Assembly: GCF_005484945.1 (NCBI RefSeq)
Contig: NZ_CP034035.1
Span: 1,860,001-1,924,000, forward strand
DNA: 64,000 nucleotides
Direction: 5' to 3'
Source of the DNA: Brenneria rubrifaciens
GTDB taxonomy: Bacteria > Pseudomonadota > Gammaproteobacteria > Enterobacterales > Enterobacteriaceae
Part shown: piece after piece, positions 30,853-39,761 of the stretch
How the letters are laid out: the number at the start of each line of letters is the position of its first letter
Position numbering within the stretch: the first letter of the stretch is position 1
Position numbers and translations under genes: made by a program
Notes under the pieces: model-generated
Told to the model about the DNA's origin: nothing
The model's input: only the letters and a program-made list of their open reading frames with translations
The model's database searches: none

Positions 30853-30870
30853 CGGGAACGCCAGTTCCCG
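30853..30870. repeat. Hairpin, inverted partner of 30516-30537
   Basis: CGGGAAC-GCCA-GTTCCCG begins 7 bp after the stop of the small protein gene. Its loop (GCCA) is the complement of the loop of the upstream copy (TGGC), so the two copies are in inverted orientation. Confidence 0.6.
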
Positions 30871-31177
30871 CCCATTCTTAGTTTGGTTCGCATAATGTAT
30901 ATTATGTTAAATTGATTACACTTCGGGGCTACTATTGAAATCATTCAAGGAAACTTGAATCCCCTTCTCAAGCAGAGAGCGCTTCCATGTGTAAGGGAGA
31001 TGGAATTAGTGTCATCCCAACGTCATTTGCTTAAACACTGATTTCCGCATACAGTTAGTACAGCGATCAATGTCGCACTTCATCTGCATTATCAGGTTGA
31101 TATCTCAGCCGGCTTTAAAACAACGAACTCATGCCCATCGTTATTATCTGTTTACTTCCGTAAATTATGGAGAACCA
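30871..31177 (+). promoter_or_regulatory. Upstream region of the glucosylglycerate operon
   Basis: No gene. It contains two operator-like inverted repeats: CATAAT-GTAT-ATTATG (30891-30906) and ATTCAAG-GAAA-CTTGAAT (30943-30960, 7-bp perfect arms). Promoter boxes are not clear. An osmotic or carbon-linked repressor could bind here, but that is a guess. GGAG lies 7 bp before the phosphatase ATG. Confidence 0.35.
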
Positions 31178-32029
31178 ATGCCAGTATTGAGCGACAAGCT
31201 GATGATTTTCAGCGATCTTGACGGTTCGCTGCTTGATCACGATACCTACAGTTGGGAGCCCGCTCGCCCGTGGCTGGATCGGCTGGCTCGGGGTAGCGTT
31301 CCCGTCATTATTACCACCAGTAAAACGGCGGCGGAAATCTGCCCGTTGCAAAGCGAGCTGGGGTTAAGCCATCTTCCCTATATTGCGGAAAATGGCGCGT
31401 TGATTGCGTTACCCCCAACGTGGCGTTCGCACCCAGACTACCCGCGTAAGATTTTTGAGGCTGACTACCCTTCCATTTGCACCCTGCTTCGCCAGTTACG
31501 GGAGCAGGACGCGTTTAAATTTAAAGGATTCGCTGACATGGATAGCGAGGCGGTCGCCAGCGTGACCGGGCTTTCATTGCAAAATGCTGAACTGGCACGT
31601 CGGCGTGAAGCTTCTGAACCATTGTTGTGGCTGGATGACGCCGAGGCGCTAGCGCGTTTTCGTCAGCGCCTTGCTGAGCATGGTCTTTCGCTGACACAGG
31701 GCGGACGCTTCTATCATGTAATGGGACAACAGGTTAGTAAGGGACTTGCTGCCTACTGGATAAAAGCACAATTTGCCGATAAAAATGGTACTACGGTGAC
31801 AACCATCGGTCTTGGTGACGGGCCGAATGATGTCTCGTTGTTAAGTGCGATGGACAATGCCGTATTAATTAAAGGCAAGGGTAATCAATTAGTAGAGTTA
31901 CCAGGAAACTATGTTGGCCAGTTGTATCGCACGCAGGCCATGGGACCTGTTGGTTGGAGTGAAGGATTGTCGCACTTCATTGGTAAAAGTTTTTCAACGA
32001 CCAACCCCAACACGGCGCATAAAACATAA
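31178..32029 (+). CDS. yedP: HAD phosphatase, mannosyl-/glucosyl-3-phosphoglycerate phosphatase type
   Basis: 283 residues from ATG 31178 (GGAG upstream); longer readings lack a ribosome site. It is a HAD-superfamily enzyme: motif I DLDGS at 13-17, TSKTAAEI (motif II Ser/Thr), the cap region IAENGALI, and motif IV GLGDGPNDVSLL. It is closest to MpgP/YedP proteins, which remove phosphate from sugar-3-phosphoglycerates. The neighbouring synthase makes glucosyl-3-phosphoglycerate the likely substrate, giving glucosylglycerate. It lies 23 bp before the synthase gene, so they are one operon. Confidence 0.85.
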   Translation: MPVLSDKLMIFSDLDGSLLDHDTYSWEPARPWLDRLARGSVPVIITTSKTAAEICPLQSELGLSHLPYIAENGALIALPPTWRSHPDYPRKIFEADYPSICTLLRQLREQDAFKFKGFADMDSEAVASVTGLSLQNAELARRREASEPLLWLDDAEALARFRQRLAEHGLSLTQGGRFYHVMGQQVSKGLAAYWIKAQFADKNGTTVTTIGLGDGPNDVSLLSAMDNAVLIKGKGNQLVELPGNYVGQLYRTQAMGPVGWSEGLSHFIGKSFSTTNPNTAHKT

Positions 32030-32052
32030 ATGTAATCTGAGGGAGAAGCACG

Positions 32053-33267
32053 ATGAGTGAATTTTATCAGGATGGAATCATTACCAATTTTCACAATCTT
32101 ACCCAGCGAAGTGTGGAAGAACTGGAATATGAGTTACAGGTGTTTTCTGGGCAAAACAGCATGGGACTTATCCTCCCTTCCCTTTATTCAGAACTGGAAG
32201 GGCCTGCTCTGGATAATATTGTCGACCTGTTATCTCAGGTGCCTTATCTTGGCGAGATTGTAATTGGCTTGGATCGTGCCGACCAGGAACAGTTTCATTA
32301 TGCCCGCAAGTTTTTTTCCCGTCTGCCGCAACGCCACCGTATCTTGTGGAACGATGGACCCCGGTTGACAACGCTAAGCGATGAACTGGCTGACAGAGGA
32401 CTGGCGCCAATGGAGCCAGGTAAAGGCCGCAATGTTTGGTTTTGCGTCGGATATACTCTGGCCTCGAGGCGAACGTCCTGCGTCGCGCTGCATGATTGTG
32501 ACATTGTCACTTACGATCGCAGTATGCTTGCTCGCCTGCTCTATCCGGTGGCGAACCCGCATTTTCATTATGATTTCTGCAAAGGGTATTATGCACGAGT
32601 GGCCGAGGGAAAGTTCAATGGCCGGGTCGGTCGGCTACTGGTTTTCCCTTTGCTCAAATCCTTGCAAAAGGTTTATGGCAATTCCGACTATCTGGAGTAC
32701 ATGCGTAGCTACCGTTATCCGCTGTCGGGCGAGTTTGCCATGCGTACCCATATTTTAAATAACCTGCGTATTCCCAGCGATTGGGGACTGGAAATTGGCG
32801 TGCTGTCTGAAATTCATCGGGGAACGGCGACGAGTCGTATCTGTCAGGTCGACATCGCTGATAACTATGATCATAAGCATCAGCCGATGTCGGAAGATGA
32901 CCCTAATTCCGGTCTGCAACGCATGGCGACCGATATTACTAAAGCATTGTATCGTAAACTGGCGATACTGGGCGTGAATATTACGACGGATTCGTTTCGG
33001 GTATTGCGCGCGACTTACTACCGCAACGCGCTCGATATGATCGATGCCTTTGAGCATGATGCCCGCATGAATGGCTTGCACTTTGATCGACATACTGAAG
33101 AGTCAGCCGTAGAGCTGTTCGCGGATGTCATCACCCTTTCCGGGCAGGTCTACAGCGAAAGTCCGGGTGATAAACCCTTCGTACCTAGCTGGAACCGCGT
33201 GCAGTCAGCATTTCCCGATATACTTGAGCGATTGTACAACGCCGTGGAAGCGGATAATCAGGAATAA
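32053..33267 (+). CDS. gpgS: Glucosyl-3-phosphoglycerate synthase-like glycosyltransferase
   Basis: 404 residues. GT-A fold glycosyltransferase: NVWFCVGYTLASRR, then the metal-binding D-x-D HDCD at 147-150, and later SGEFAMRTHILNNLRIPSDWGLEIGVLSE, typical of GpgS/MpgS-type retaining enzymes. It would transfer glucose from NDP-glucose to 3-phosphoglycerate. With the upstream phosphatase this makes glucosylglycerate, a compatible solute reported from the plant pathogen Erwinia (Dickeya) chrysanthemi. GGGAGAAGCACG precedes ATG. Donor specificity (glucose or mannose) cannot be read with certainty. Confidence 0.82.
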   Translation: MSEFYQDGIITNFHNLTQRSVEELEYELQVFSGQNSMGLILPSLYSELEGPALDNIVDLLSQVPYLGEIVIGLDRADQEQFHYARKFFSRLPQRHRILWNDGPRLTTLSDELADRGLAPMEPGKGRNVWFCVGYTLASRRTSCVALHDCDIVTYDRSMLARLLYPVANPHFHYDFCKGYYARVAEGKFNGRVGRLLVFPLLKSLQKVYGNSDYLEYMRSYRYPLSGEFAMRTHILNNLRIPSDWGLEIGVLSEIHRGTATSRICQVDIADNYDHKHQPMSEDDPNSGLQRMATDITKALYRKLAILGVNITTDSFRVLRATYYRNALDMIDAFEHDARMNGLHFDRHTEESAVELFADVITLSGQVYSESPGDKPFVPSWNRVQSAFPDILERLYNAVEADNQE

Positions 33268-33325
33268 TGGCGGTAAAACCATAATAGCTGTCAACAATCA
33301 GCACGGCGTTTATCACATTAATTGA

Positions 33326-34225
33326 CTAACGCAGCTTTCCGGTCGCTAGCCAGTGGGCGCAATCTCTGCCGAGTTCGTCGACGGCCCGCTGTTCATATTG
33401 GATGCAGATATCTGAAGGGAGAATGTTCTGCCAGCCAGCGAGCATTTTTCCCTTTACTGAAAAAGGCGTTGCCACCTTCTTTCCAGAGACCGACACCCTG
33501 GGGAACGTATCTGGCGGCATGCATTTTCATATAATCGAAACTGCAATGGCGGATTATTGCTTCCCATTGGGATTCATTGATGGTCGTGTCGATAAACTCC
33601 GCTATTCTGCGAATCTCGCGGGGCATATTTTCGATCAGATTGGCGAAATGCACGATGTGAACATTTGGTAAATGGCGTATTGACCACCACGAACGAACAC
33701 TTTCCCAAAATGGCCAGAACGGATGACCGTCTTTATTAAGCCAGTCAGTAAAATAATCGACAATTGAGGACTCAGGGGGCGCCATAACCCGCAAGCGCCC
33801 CGCTGTTCCCTCTGCGGCGTTCAGCGTGGGTTGAACTTCCTGCCGGAGAGCCGACTGATGGTCGTAGAGGCTCCAGACAATGTCGCGACCATCGCGGCAA
33901 ATGTAAATGTATTTAGCCCGTTCGGAGAATACAAGCGAGTCCGCCGGCAGGTGCGTTTTAAGAAAACGCCGGTGGGTCTGGGATTCAACCTGATCTAACT
34001 TGGTTGCCTTATCGGGATAAACAGAATCAAGCCAGGGAGATATTTTCGCTATCTACCGTTAAATATGAGTTGAGCGACAATTTGTTGCAATAACATTGTG
34101 CCCGCCTTTGCGTAACTGGCAATAACAATATCGTCGTCTCAGTATACAAAATCATTCCAAACCGTCGAATCGAAAAAACGGTTTTCATATTCCCTTGTCT
34201 TGACGGGAAGGCCGATCTCCTTCAT
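33326..34225 (-). pseudogene. Broken cytosolic-type sulfotransferase
   Basis: Reading from ATG 34225 (GGGGAG upstream) the protein begins MKEIGLPVKTREYENRF and is recognisable as a PAPS-dependent sulfotransferase: ASYAKAGT (phosphosulphate loop), THRRFLKTHLPADSL, YICRDGRDIVWSLYDH (3'-phosphate motif) and C-terminal RAVDELGRDCAHWLATG. Three lesions: an in-frame TGA at codon 29 (34139-34141); a small deletion and frameshift near 34047-34056 after QLIFNG; and a 4-bp tandem duplication (GCCA twice, 33430-33437) that shifts the frame just before QNILPSD. Each lesion alone inactivates the gene. Lesions are directly readable; the original substrate is unknown. Confidence 0.88.
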
Positions 34226-34660
34226 CTATCTCCCCTTTATTTATCGATAAATCTTTACACTGTTATGTGAATAAATCTTATTGGGTATAAATATAATCTG
34301 CAACATGACCACTAATAATTTTCTTCATAACGATCTCCATGTATTGAATTAAAAATACTTGAATTTGTGCCTATCCAAACACAAAGTTAACCTATCAGGG
34401 TACTGTTTTTCGGTCAATTATAGAGGCCACAATAGACCCCTTAATTAACTTACTCATCGCGGTTATAGTGTCGTTGAGATGAAGAATGGTATAGTTACCG
34501 TATCAATATCCAGGTGGGCGCGGCAATATCGGCCTGCCGTTTTGTGCAGGGAACGCTACTGTTTCTGACGTATTGTTTTGATGATCTTTCGATAAGCTGT
34601 TCTTTGTCATAACGATTGTCGTGGCGTTTGTATCAATCCTTTGTTTTGTCAAGGTGAAAC
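34226..34660. other. Intergenic gap before ynfB
   Basis: 435 bp without a gene. The left part (34240-34420) is AT-rich and contains the former sulfotransferase promoter. The right part should carry the ynfB promoter; no operator stands out. AAGGTGAAAC precedes the ynfB ATG. Confidence 0.4.
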
Positions 34661-35011
34661 ATGAACCAATATCCCTTTGCTTCTCTGATCCGGGCTTTGA
34701 TCCCGCTTTCCATGCTCGCGGCGGCCACGGTCTGGCAACTGACTGCGCTGGCGGACACTCGCCATGTTGTGATTGATTCAGGCGACAGTGTTTTATCCAA
34801 AGAGGCCGCCCGACAAAGCAGTGAACAATGGAATTCAACGCGGTCACTGCGTAATAAAGTCAATGCTCGTACCGAGAAAGAGTTCGATAAAGTTGAAAAA
34901 TCTATCGACGGTCGTGAGAAATGTAACACCAGCTATAATGTGAACGCCTATTGGGAAGCCAATACTGACCGTTGTCTCGACCGTCGGACCGGTCGTCCGG
35001 TCACTCCCTGA
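34661..35011 (+). CDS. ynfB: DUF1283 periplasmic protein YnfB
   Basis: 116 residues of the UPF0482/YnfB family. A signal peptide (hydrophobic 8-28, cleavage near ALA-DT) is followed by a charged mature part with EKEFDKVEKSIDGREKC and a two-cysteine C-terminal region (NTSYNVNAYWEANTDRCLDRRTGRPV). The function is unknown. In E. coli it lies close to ynfD, as here, but speG and ynfC, which separate them there, are absent. Confidence 0.92.
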   Translation: MNQYPFASLIRALIPLSMLAAATVWQLTALADTRHVVIDSGDSVLSKEAARQSSEQWNSTRSLRNKVNARTEKEFDKVEKSIDGREKCNTSYNVNAYWEANTDRCLDRRTGRPVTP

Positions 35012-35044
35012 TTTTTAGTCTATCCTTTATATAGTTTCAATATC

Positions 35045-35069
35045 CGTCTGGTGTGCATAACACCAGACG
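35045..35069 (+). other. Perfect inverted repeat between ynfB and ynfD
   Basis: CGTCTGGTGT-GCATA-ACACCAGACG, 10-bp arms and 5-base loop, no U-run after it. It could be an mRNA processing or stabilising stem or a weak terminator. Confidence 0.5.
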
Positions 35070-35104
35070 ATTAGCCAGATTTATCCAAATAAAAGGGTGA
35101 CAAT

Positions 35105-35407
35105 ATGAAAAAAATTATCATTGTTGGCACGTTTCTAGGTATGGTTGCCCCTCTGACGGCGCAGGCGTCTTGTGAAAGTGCTAAAGCCGACATCTCACAG
35201 AAGATAATCAATAACGGCGTACTGGAATCAGGTTTTTCATTGGAGATTGTGCCTAACGATCAGGTCAGTCAGGTCGGTGGTCAGGTGGTTGGTCATTGTG
35301 AGAATGATTCACAGAAGATTGTCTATATCCGTCATGCTGAAGGTGAAGCGGGGACGAATGACGTATCGACCCCGACGGAAAACCCACCGGCACAACCGGT
35401 GCAGTAA
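35105..35407 (+). CDS. ynfD: DUF1161 periplasmic protein YnfD
   Basis: 100 residues. Signal peptide MKKIIIVGTFLGMVAPLTAQA, then the DUF1161 core: CESAKADISQKIINNGV, EIVPNDQV and GHCENDSQKIVYIRH with two cysteines likely disulphide-bonded. A Pro/Gln-rich tail follows. AAAGGGTGACAAT is the ribosome site. The family is conserved in proteobacteria but has no assigned function. Confidence 0.88.
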   Translation: MKKIIIVGTFLGMVAPLTAQASCESAKADISQKIINNGVLESGFSLEIVPNDQVSQVGGQVVGHCENDSQKIVYIRHAEGEAGTNDVSTPTENPPAQPVQ

Positions 35408-35429
35408 CCCCCCTGCCTTATCTGCCCTG

Positions 35430-36917
35430 CTATTCACGCCTCGCGTCAGCACTCCCCGGCCTTTGATTGGCGGGGATCATACAGGCTGAAAATAACGTCA
35501 TTACCGCTATCAATGCCGAAACGACAAAAACCCAGTGAATAGATGCCGATACCTGCCAGGAAAGCCAATCGAATTGTTCCGCACTCATCATGTTCCTGCT
35601 ATTTACATCCATCAACATTTGTAATGGATCGTCCAGCTCAGGCAGACGCCAATGCAGGTTTAGGTTGAGCGTGGCGCCGAGAATGGCCGTGCCCAACGCG
35701 GAACCCAGCATACGGCTAAACATGGTGGAGGCTGTCGCAATACCACGGGTCGAATAGTCTACGGAATTTTGCACCGATACCAGAAAGGTGGTGTTGCTCA
35801 ATCCCATTCCAGCGCCGATCAGAAACGCGGCGGCCCTGCCCCAGTTAAGATTGCTGCTCCGGTCAAGCGTTAGTAACGCCAGACTGCCGACGATAATCAG
35901 AATGCCTCCGCTGATGGCGGTAAACCGATAGGAAGTACGTAGCATCAGGCGTCCGCTCAGCGTACTGGCCAGCGGCCAGCCAATAGACATCAACGCCAGG
36001 ATACTGCCTGCTTCCAGTGGTGTTTTTCCCATCACGCCTTGTATAAATGTTGGCATAAAAGCGCTGACGCCCATCATCGCAGCCCCAATCGCCAGACCGC
36101 CGAAATTACCCGCGATGATGATCTTGTTACGCCAATGCGCCAGCGGAAAAAGTGGCTCAGGGGCGCTCTTTTCCTGCCGGAACAGTAAAACGCCGCCCCC
36201 GATCGCCACGATCAACATAGGAATTATCCAGAATCCAAAGACCCCAGCTTGAAGTAACGCCATTAACAGACTGGCAACGGTAAGGGCAAGGTAGAATGCG
36301 CCAGCCCAGTCCAACCGATGAGGACATTTTTGATTGACGGCGGGCAGATAACGCGCCAGTAAAAAAATGGAGAGCAAACCTATTGGCACATTAACCCAGA
36401 AAATCAGCGCCCAATTGAAATGTTGGACGATAAAGGCGCCTAACAGCGGTCCGACGATGGCGGAGACGCCCCAGACGCTCGAAAGATAGCCCTGTATTTT
36501 TGGGCGCTCCGAACTGTTGTACACATCAGCGACAATGGTAAATGCAATCGGGGTAATTGCTCCGGCCCCCAGCCCCTGAAGGGTACGAAACAGGATCAAC
36601 CATCCCATATTGGTAGAAAAACCGCATAGCACTGACCCCAGTAGAAACGTGACAGTGCCAATGAAAAAAATTCGCTTACGGCCAAAAAGGTCGGCTAGCC
36701 GACCATAAATCGGAATGCTGATGGCTTGTGTCAGCAAATAACCGGCGAAAACCCACCCAAGCAGGGAGAAGCCGCCGAGATCCGCAATAATGGTCGGCAA
36801 TGCGGTCGCAACGATGGTGACCTCTATGGCTGCGGTGAACATGGCCAGCATACAGGCAATCAATACCCAGTGACGATGGGGAACCGGAGGATGTTCGGAG
36901 TTATTCTCTGTTTTCAT
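35430..36917 (-). CDS. MFS multidrug exporter, DHA2 (14-helix) family
   Basis: 495 residues with about 14 transmembrane helices. The DHA2-type motif A reads GRLADLFGRKRIF after helix 2, motif C-like GPLLGAFIVQHFNW follows helix 5, and FRTLQGLGAGAITP marks helix 4. These drug:H+ antiporters export dyes, antibiotics or bile and plant compounds. It has no membrane-fusion partner gene beside it and no local regulator. It is convergent with ynfD (22 bp gap) and follows bioD on the same strand. The substrate cannot be predicted. Confidence 0.9.
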   Translation of the reverse strand: MKTENNSEHPPVPHRHWVLIACMLAMFTAAIEVTIVATALPTIIADLGGFSLLGWVFAGYLLTQAISIPIYGRLADLFGRKRIFFIGTVTFLLGSVLCGFSTNMGWLILFRTLQGLGAGAITPIAFTIVADVYNSSERPKIQGYLSSVWGVSAIVGPLLGAFIVQHFNWALIFWVNVPIGLLSIFLLARYLPAVNQKCPHRLDWAGAFYLALTVASLLMALLQAGVFGFWIIPMLIVAIGGGVLLFRQEKSAPEPLFPLAHWRNKIIIAGNFGGLAIGAAMMGVSAFMPTFIQGVMGKTPLEAGSILALMSIGWPLASTLSGRLMLRTSYRFTAISGGILIIVGSLALLTLDRSSNLNWGRAAAFLIGAGMGLSNTTFLVSVQNSVDYSTRGIATASTMFSRMLGSALGTAILGATLNLNLHWRLPELDDPLQMLMDVNSRNMMSAEQFDWLSWQVSASIHWVFVVSALIAVMTLFSACMIPANQRPGSADARRE

Positions 36918-37001
36918 TGCATTTTTTATGAGAAAGAAAGACTGTTTTGAGTATATCAGGTGTTATCCGACAGACGTATGGCCGAGGGGAAAAGAAAAAG
37001 A

Positions 37002-37030
37002 GAAAAAAGCTCCCGCTATTGAGGCGGGAG
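37002..37030 (-). terminator. bioD terminator
   Basis: On the minus strand a CTCCCGC / GCGGGAG stem with a 7-base loop is followed by a U-run (AAAAAA at 37003-37008 on the plus strand). It lies 16 bp beyond the bioD stop and upstream of the MFS gene. Confidence 0.8.
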
Positions 37031-37045
37031 TCAGAGCCATCTGTC

Positions 37046-37711
37046 TCAATCCGCCACGGCGGAGAGATCAATGTAAGGGGATAAATCGCGCTGTTCCGCC
37101 CGGGGTAAATAAGGTAACTCCCCTAGCTGAGGCGCGGGAATCTTTTTGCGTAGCACCGTTATGATTTCCGCATAATTTGCCAGCCCAGGATTAATGCGAT
37201 TGGCAACCCAACCTACCAACGGCAACCCGTCGTTAAGAATAGCCTGAGCGGTTAGCAGCGCGTGGCTGATACAACCCAGCTTGATACCAACAACCAACAC
37301 CACGGGGAGTTGTTCCTGAATAACCCATTCGGAATAGGGCCGCAGATCGTTCATCAGCGTACGCCAGCCGCCGCTGCCTTCCACAACCACCACATCTGCG
37401 TTTTCACTCAGATAATGCAGCCCTTGCGTCATGGCGCTATAGTTGATCAAGTGTTCGCTGGCGCTGATTTCATCCTCCGGTAAGGCGATGGGATTCACTT
37501 GCTCATAGGTCAATTTAAGGGTGGATGTGGCCAGCAGCAGTTGCGCATCACGGTTTCGCATCCCTTCTTCTGTTTCCATACACCCTTTCGCTATCGGTTT
37601 ATAACCCGCCGCGGACTTGCCACTCACTGCCAATTTTTGCAATAGCGCTCTGGAAACCACCGTTTTACCGACGGCAGTATCAGTTCCTGTGACAAAAATA
37701 CGTTTCAACAT
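37046..37711 (-). CDS. bioD: Dethiobiotin synthetase (second, YnfK type)
   Basis: 221 residues from ATG 37711 (GGAG 8 bp upstream); a longer reading from 37768 adds a non-family leader. It is a P-loop ATPase closing the ureido ring of dethiobiotin with CO2: FVTGTDTAVGKTVVSR (Walker A), KPIAKG (DAPA and carbamate contacts) and VVVEGSGGWRTLMND. Sequence and neighbourhood (next to mlc-ynfLM) match E. coli YnfK, the BioD paralogue outside the bio operon. Physiological need for it is unclear. Confidence 0.93.
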   Translation of the reverse strand: MLKRIFVTGTDTAVGKTVVSRALLQKLAVSGKSAAGYKPIAKGCMETEEGMRNRDAQLLLATSTLKLTYEQVNPIALPEDEISASEHLINYSAMTQGLHYLSENADVVVVEGSGGWRTLMNDLRPYSEWVIQEQLPVVLVVGIKLGCISHALLTAQAILNDGLPLVGWVANRINPGLANYAEIITVLRKKIPAPQLGELPYLPRAEQRDLSPYIDLSAVAD

Positions 37712-38069
37712 GAGATAACTCCGGCCCACCTGAAAATAAAATAACAAGCACAACAAAATGCTTTCCAAGTGTAAAAGTCTAGGCGATGCACTATTCAGGC
37801 GGCTTGCGTTAGCTCAATGTTTTGTTTCTGTGGGCTGATGCTCGGTGGAACGAAAACTTACATTAAGCCATATCAATCTGCTTGGGAGCGAGATGCGCCT
37901 TTGTAACTTTTTCCATTGGTGTGAAAATATGAGTAGCAATCAATGCATATCTCCGTGCTTGTTTAAATTATAGTAAAGTAATGTAACTATATAAAAATGT
38001 TATTGTTTGTGGTCATTTTTATTGATATTCCTGAGTTGAAGGGAAGCAATCTTACTAAAAGGAACTAGT
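37712..38069. other. bioD / SnoaL-like gene divergent gap
   Basis: 358 bp without a gene; the right half (37950-38040) is AT-rich and should contain the promoter of the 38070 gene, whose AAAAGGAACTAGT leader is clear. No repeats or RNA genes were recognised. Confidence 0.4.
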
Positions 38070-38522
38070 ATGAAAAAATTACTCGGCGTTGTTGGTTCAC
38101 TGATGTTGGTTTCTGGCTCTGCGTGGGCGGCAACCGCGCCTAACTGCGTTAAAGTTGATCGTGTTCAAATTGAACGGTTATTCGATAAATGGAACGATGC
38201 TTTACGGACTGGTGATGCAAAGAAGGTTACAAGTAATTATCTGAGCGATGCGGTCTTAATACCCACAGTTTCTAATAAAGTGCGTCTGACTGAAGCGGAG
38301 CGAATTGATTATTTTGAACATTTCCTGGCCAAAAAACCGCGTGGAAAGATCAATAGCCGAACCATACGTATTGGCTGTAATAAAGCAATTGATACTGGAA
38401 TATATACCTTCACTTTCGCGGATAAGTCAAAGCTCTTAGCCCGTTACACTTTCACTTATGCCTGGAGAGGTAGTGATTGGAAAATTTCCACTCATCACTC
38501 TTCGGCCATGCCTGAAAACTGA
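38070..38522 (+). CDS. Exported SnoaL-like / CaMKII-association domain protein
   Basis: 150 residues. Signal peptide with cleavage near WAA-TAPN, then one NTF2-like cone domain: IERLFDKWNDALRTGDAKKVTSNY, LIPTVSNKVRLTEAERIDYFEHF, and closing strands RYTFTYAWRGSDWKISTHHSS. These belong to the SgcJ/EcaC and CaMKII-association-domain group. Periplasmic location is inferred. Catalytic function is unknown. It is convergent with mlc (21 bp gap). Confidence 0.85.
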   Translation: MKKLLGVVGSLMLVSGSAWAATAPNCVKVDRVQIERLFDKWNDALRTGDAKKVTSNYLSDAVLIPTVSNKVRLTEAERIDYFEHFLAKKPRGKINSRTIRIGCNKAIDTGIYTFTFADKSKLLARYTFTYAWRGSDWKISTHHSSAMPEN

Positions 38523-38543
38523 GCGCTGCATATCCTGCATATC

Positions 38544-39761
38544 TTAGCCCTGTAGCAGTTTTACCAGCAGAGAACCGTTATACAGGGCGTCCTTCACTAA
38601 TGCCGCGCCGGGCATTGTCCCCTGATTATAAAACTGGGTCGCTTCCACCTGGGTGTTATGGCTGTAGGGCGGAAAAGACTGCTGATGGATACAGCCCATG
38701 ATCGCCGGATATAAAATGCTGGCCGCTTTGTTAAGCGGAGAACCAACCAAGATTTTATCCGGATTGAACAAATTCACCATGATGGCGGCAATGCGGCCAA
38801 CGTTATTTCCGACATCGTGAATGATATCTTTCGCCAGCGGATCGCCTTTCAGGGCAGCGTCGCACAGGTTATCCACCGTGAGCGGAGAACCATGCAGAAT
38901 AGAACTCATGGAGGCGCTCATTCTCTGAGAGGCCAGTTCCAGCATACTTTCCGTGCTGGCAACGGTTTCAAGGCAACCGTGGTTACCACAATAGCAGCGC
39001 TTGCCATAGGGATCGACCTGCGTATGGCCGATTTCAACCAGATTGCGGCTACCTACATGCAGAATGCGTCCGCCGGTGATGACGCCCGCGCCCACGTTGT
39101 GATCGATGACGAGCTGAATGACATTCTGAAAGCCGCGAGAAGCGCCATATAACGCTTCCGCCATCGTCCAGGCGCAGATGTCGTGTTGCAGATAAACCGG
39201 TAGCCCGGTGCGTTGGGCCAGCGCAGGCCCGATAGCCATCTCTTCAACATCATAAAACGGCATGCGATGGATGATACCGGCTGTGGCGTCAATGATCCCC
39301 GGCGCGGTAATGGCGATGGCGGTCAATCGCTCCAGACGTTTTTGATGCCGAATAAAGAAATTATCAATTTCATTTAAAATGCGATTGAGCAAAGGCTGAG
39401 GATGTTCAGCAGAAAGGAGAGCGTTATCTTCAGCCACCAGTTTGCTGCTCAAATCACGCAGTGCCAACGTCATGGAATTGTGGCTGATGCGCACGGAGAG
39501 AAAATGCCACGTCTGAGTATCGAGGATCACCCCGATCGCCGGACGTCCTCTGCTGCCGATATCCTGGTATTCCGTTTCCTGAACCAGATGGGCTTCCAGC
39601 AGTTCGCGTACGATTTTGGTGATGCTTGCGGGTGCCAGTTGTGTGCGTTTTGACAGTTCGATACGTGATATTGGGCCATACATATCGATCAGCCGGTAGA
39701 CTGCCCCGGCATTCATTTGTTTAATTTGATCGATGTGACCGGGTTGACCGTCGGCAATCAC
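38544..39761 (-). CDS. mlc: Sugar-metabolism repressor Mlc
   Basis: ROK-family repressor of PTS and sugar genes, released from DNA when unphosphorylated PtsG binds it. I chose GTG at 39761 (TAGGAGCC upstream), giving 405 residues starting VIADGQPGHIDQIKQ, equal to E. coli; an ATG at 40028 would overlap ynfL. N-terminal HTH (SRIELSKRTQLAPASITKIV), ROK ATPase-like core, and zinc site CYCGNHGC are intact. ManA, AraB and other sugar genes nearby make local control plausible but unproven. Confidence 0.96.
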   Translation of the reverse strand: MIADGQPGHIDQIKQMNAGAVYRLIDMYGPISRIELSKRTQLAPASITKIVRELLEAHLVQETEYQDIGSRGRPAIGVILDTQTWHFLSVRISHNSMTLALRDLSSKLVAEDNALLSAEHPQPLLNRILNEIDNFFIRHQKRLERLTAIAITAPGIIDATAGIIHRMPFYDVEEMAIGPALAQRTGLPVYLQHDICAWTMAEALYGASRGFQNVIQLVIDHNVGAGVITGGRILHVGSRNLVEIGHTQVDPYGKRCYCGNHGCLETVASTESMLELASQRMSASMSSILHGSPLTVDNLCDAALKGDPLAKDIIHDVGNNVGRIAAIMVNLFNPDKILVGSPLNKAASILYPAIMGCIHQQSFPPYSHNTQVEATQFYNQGTMPGAALVKDALYNGSLLVKLLQG

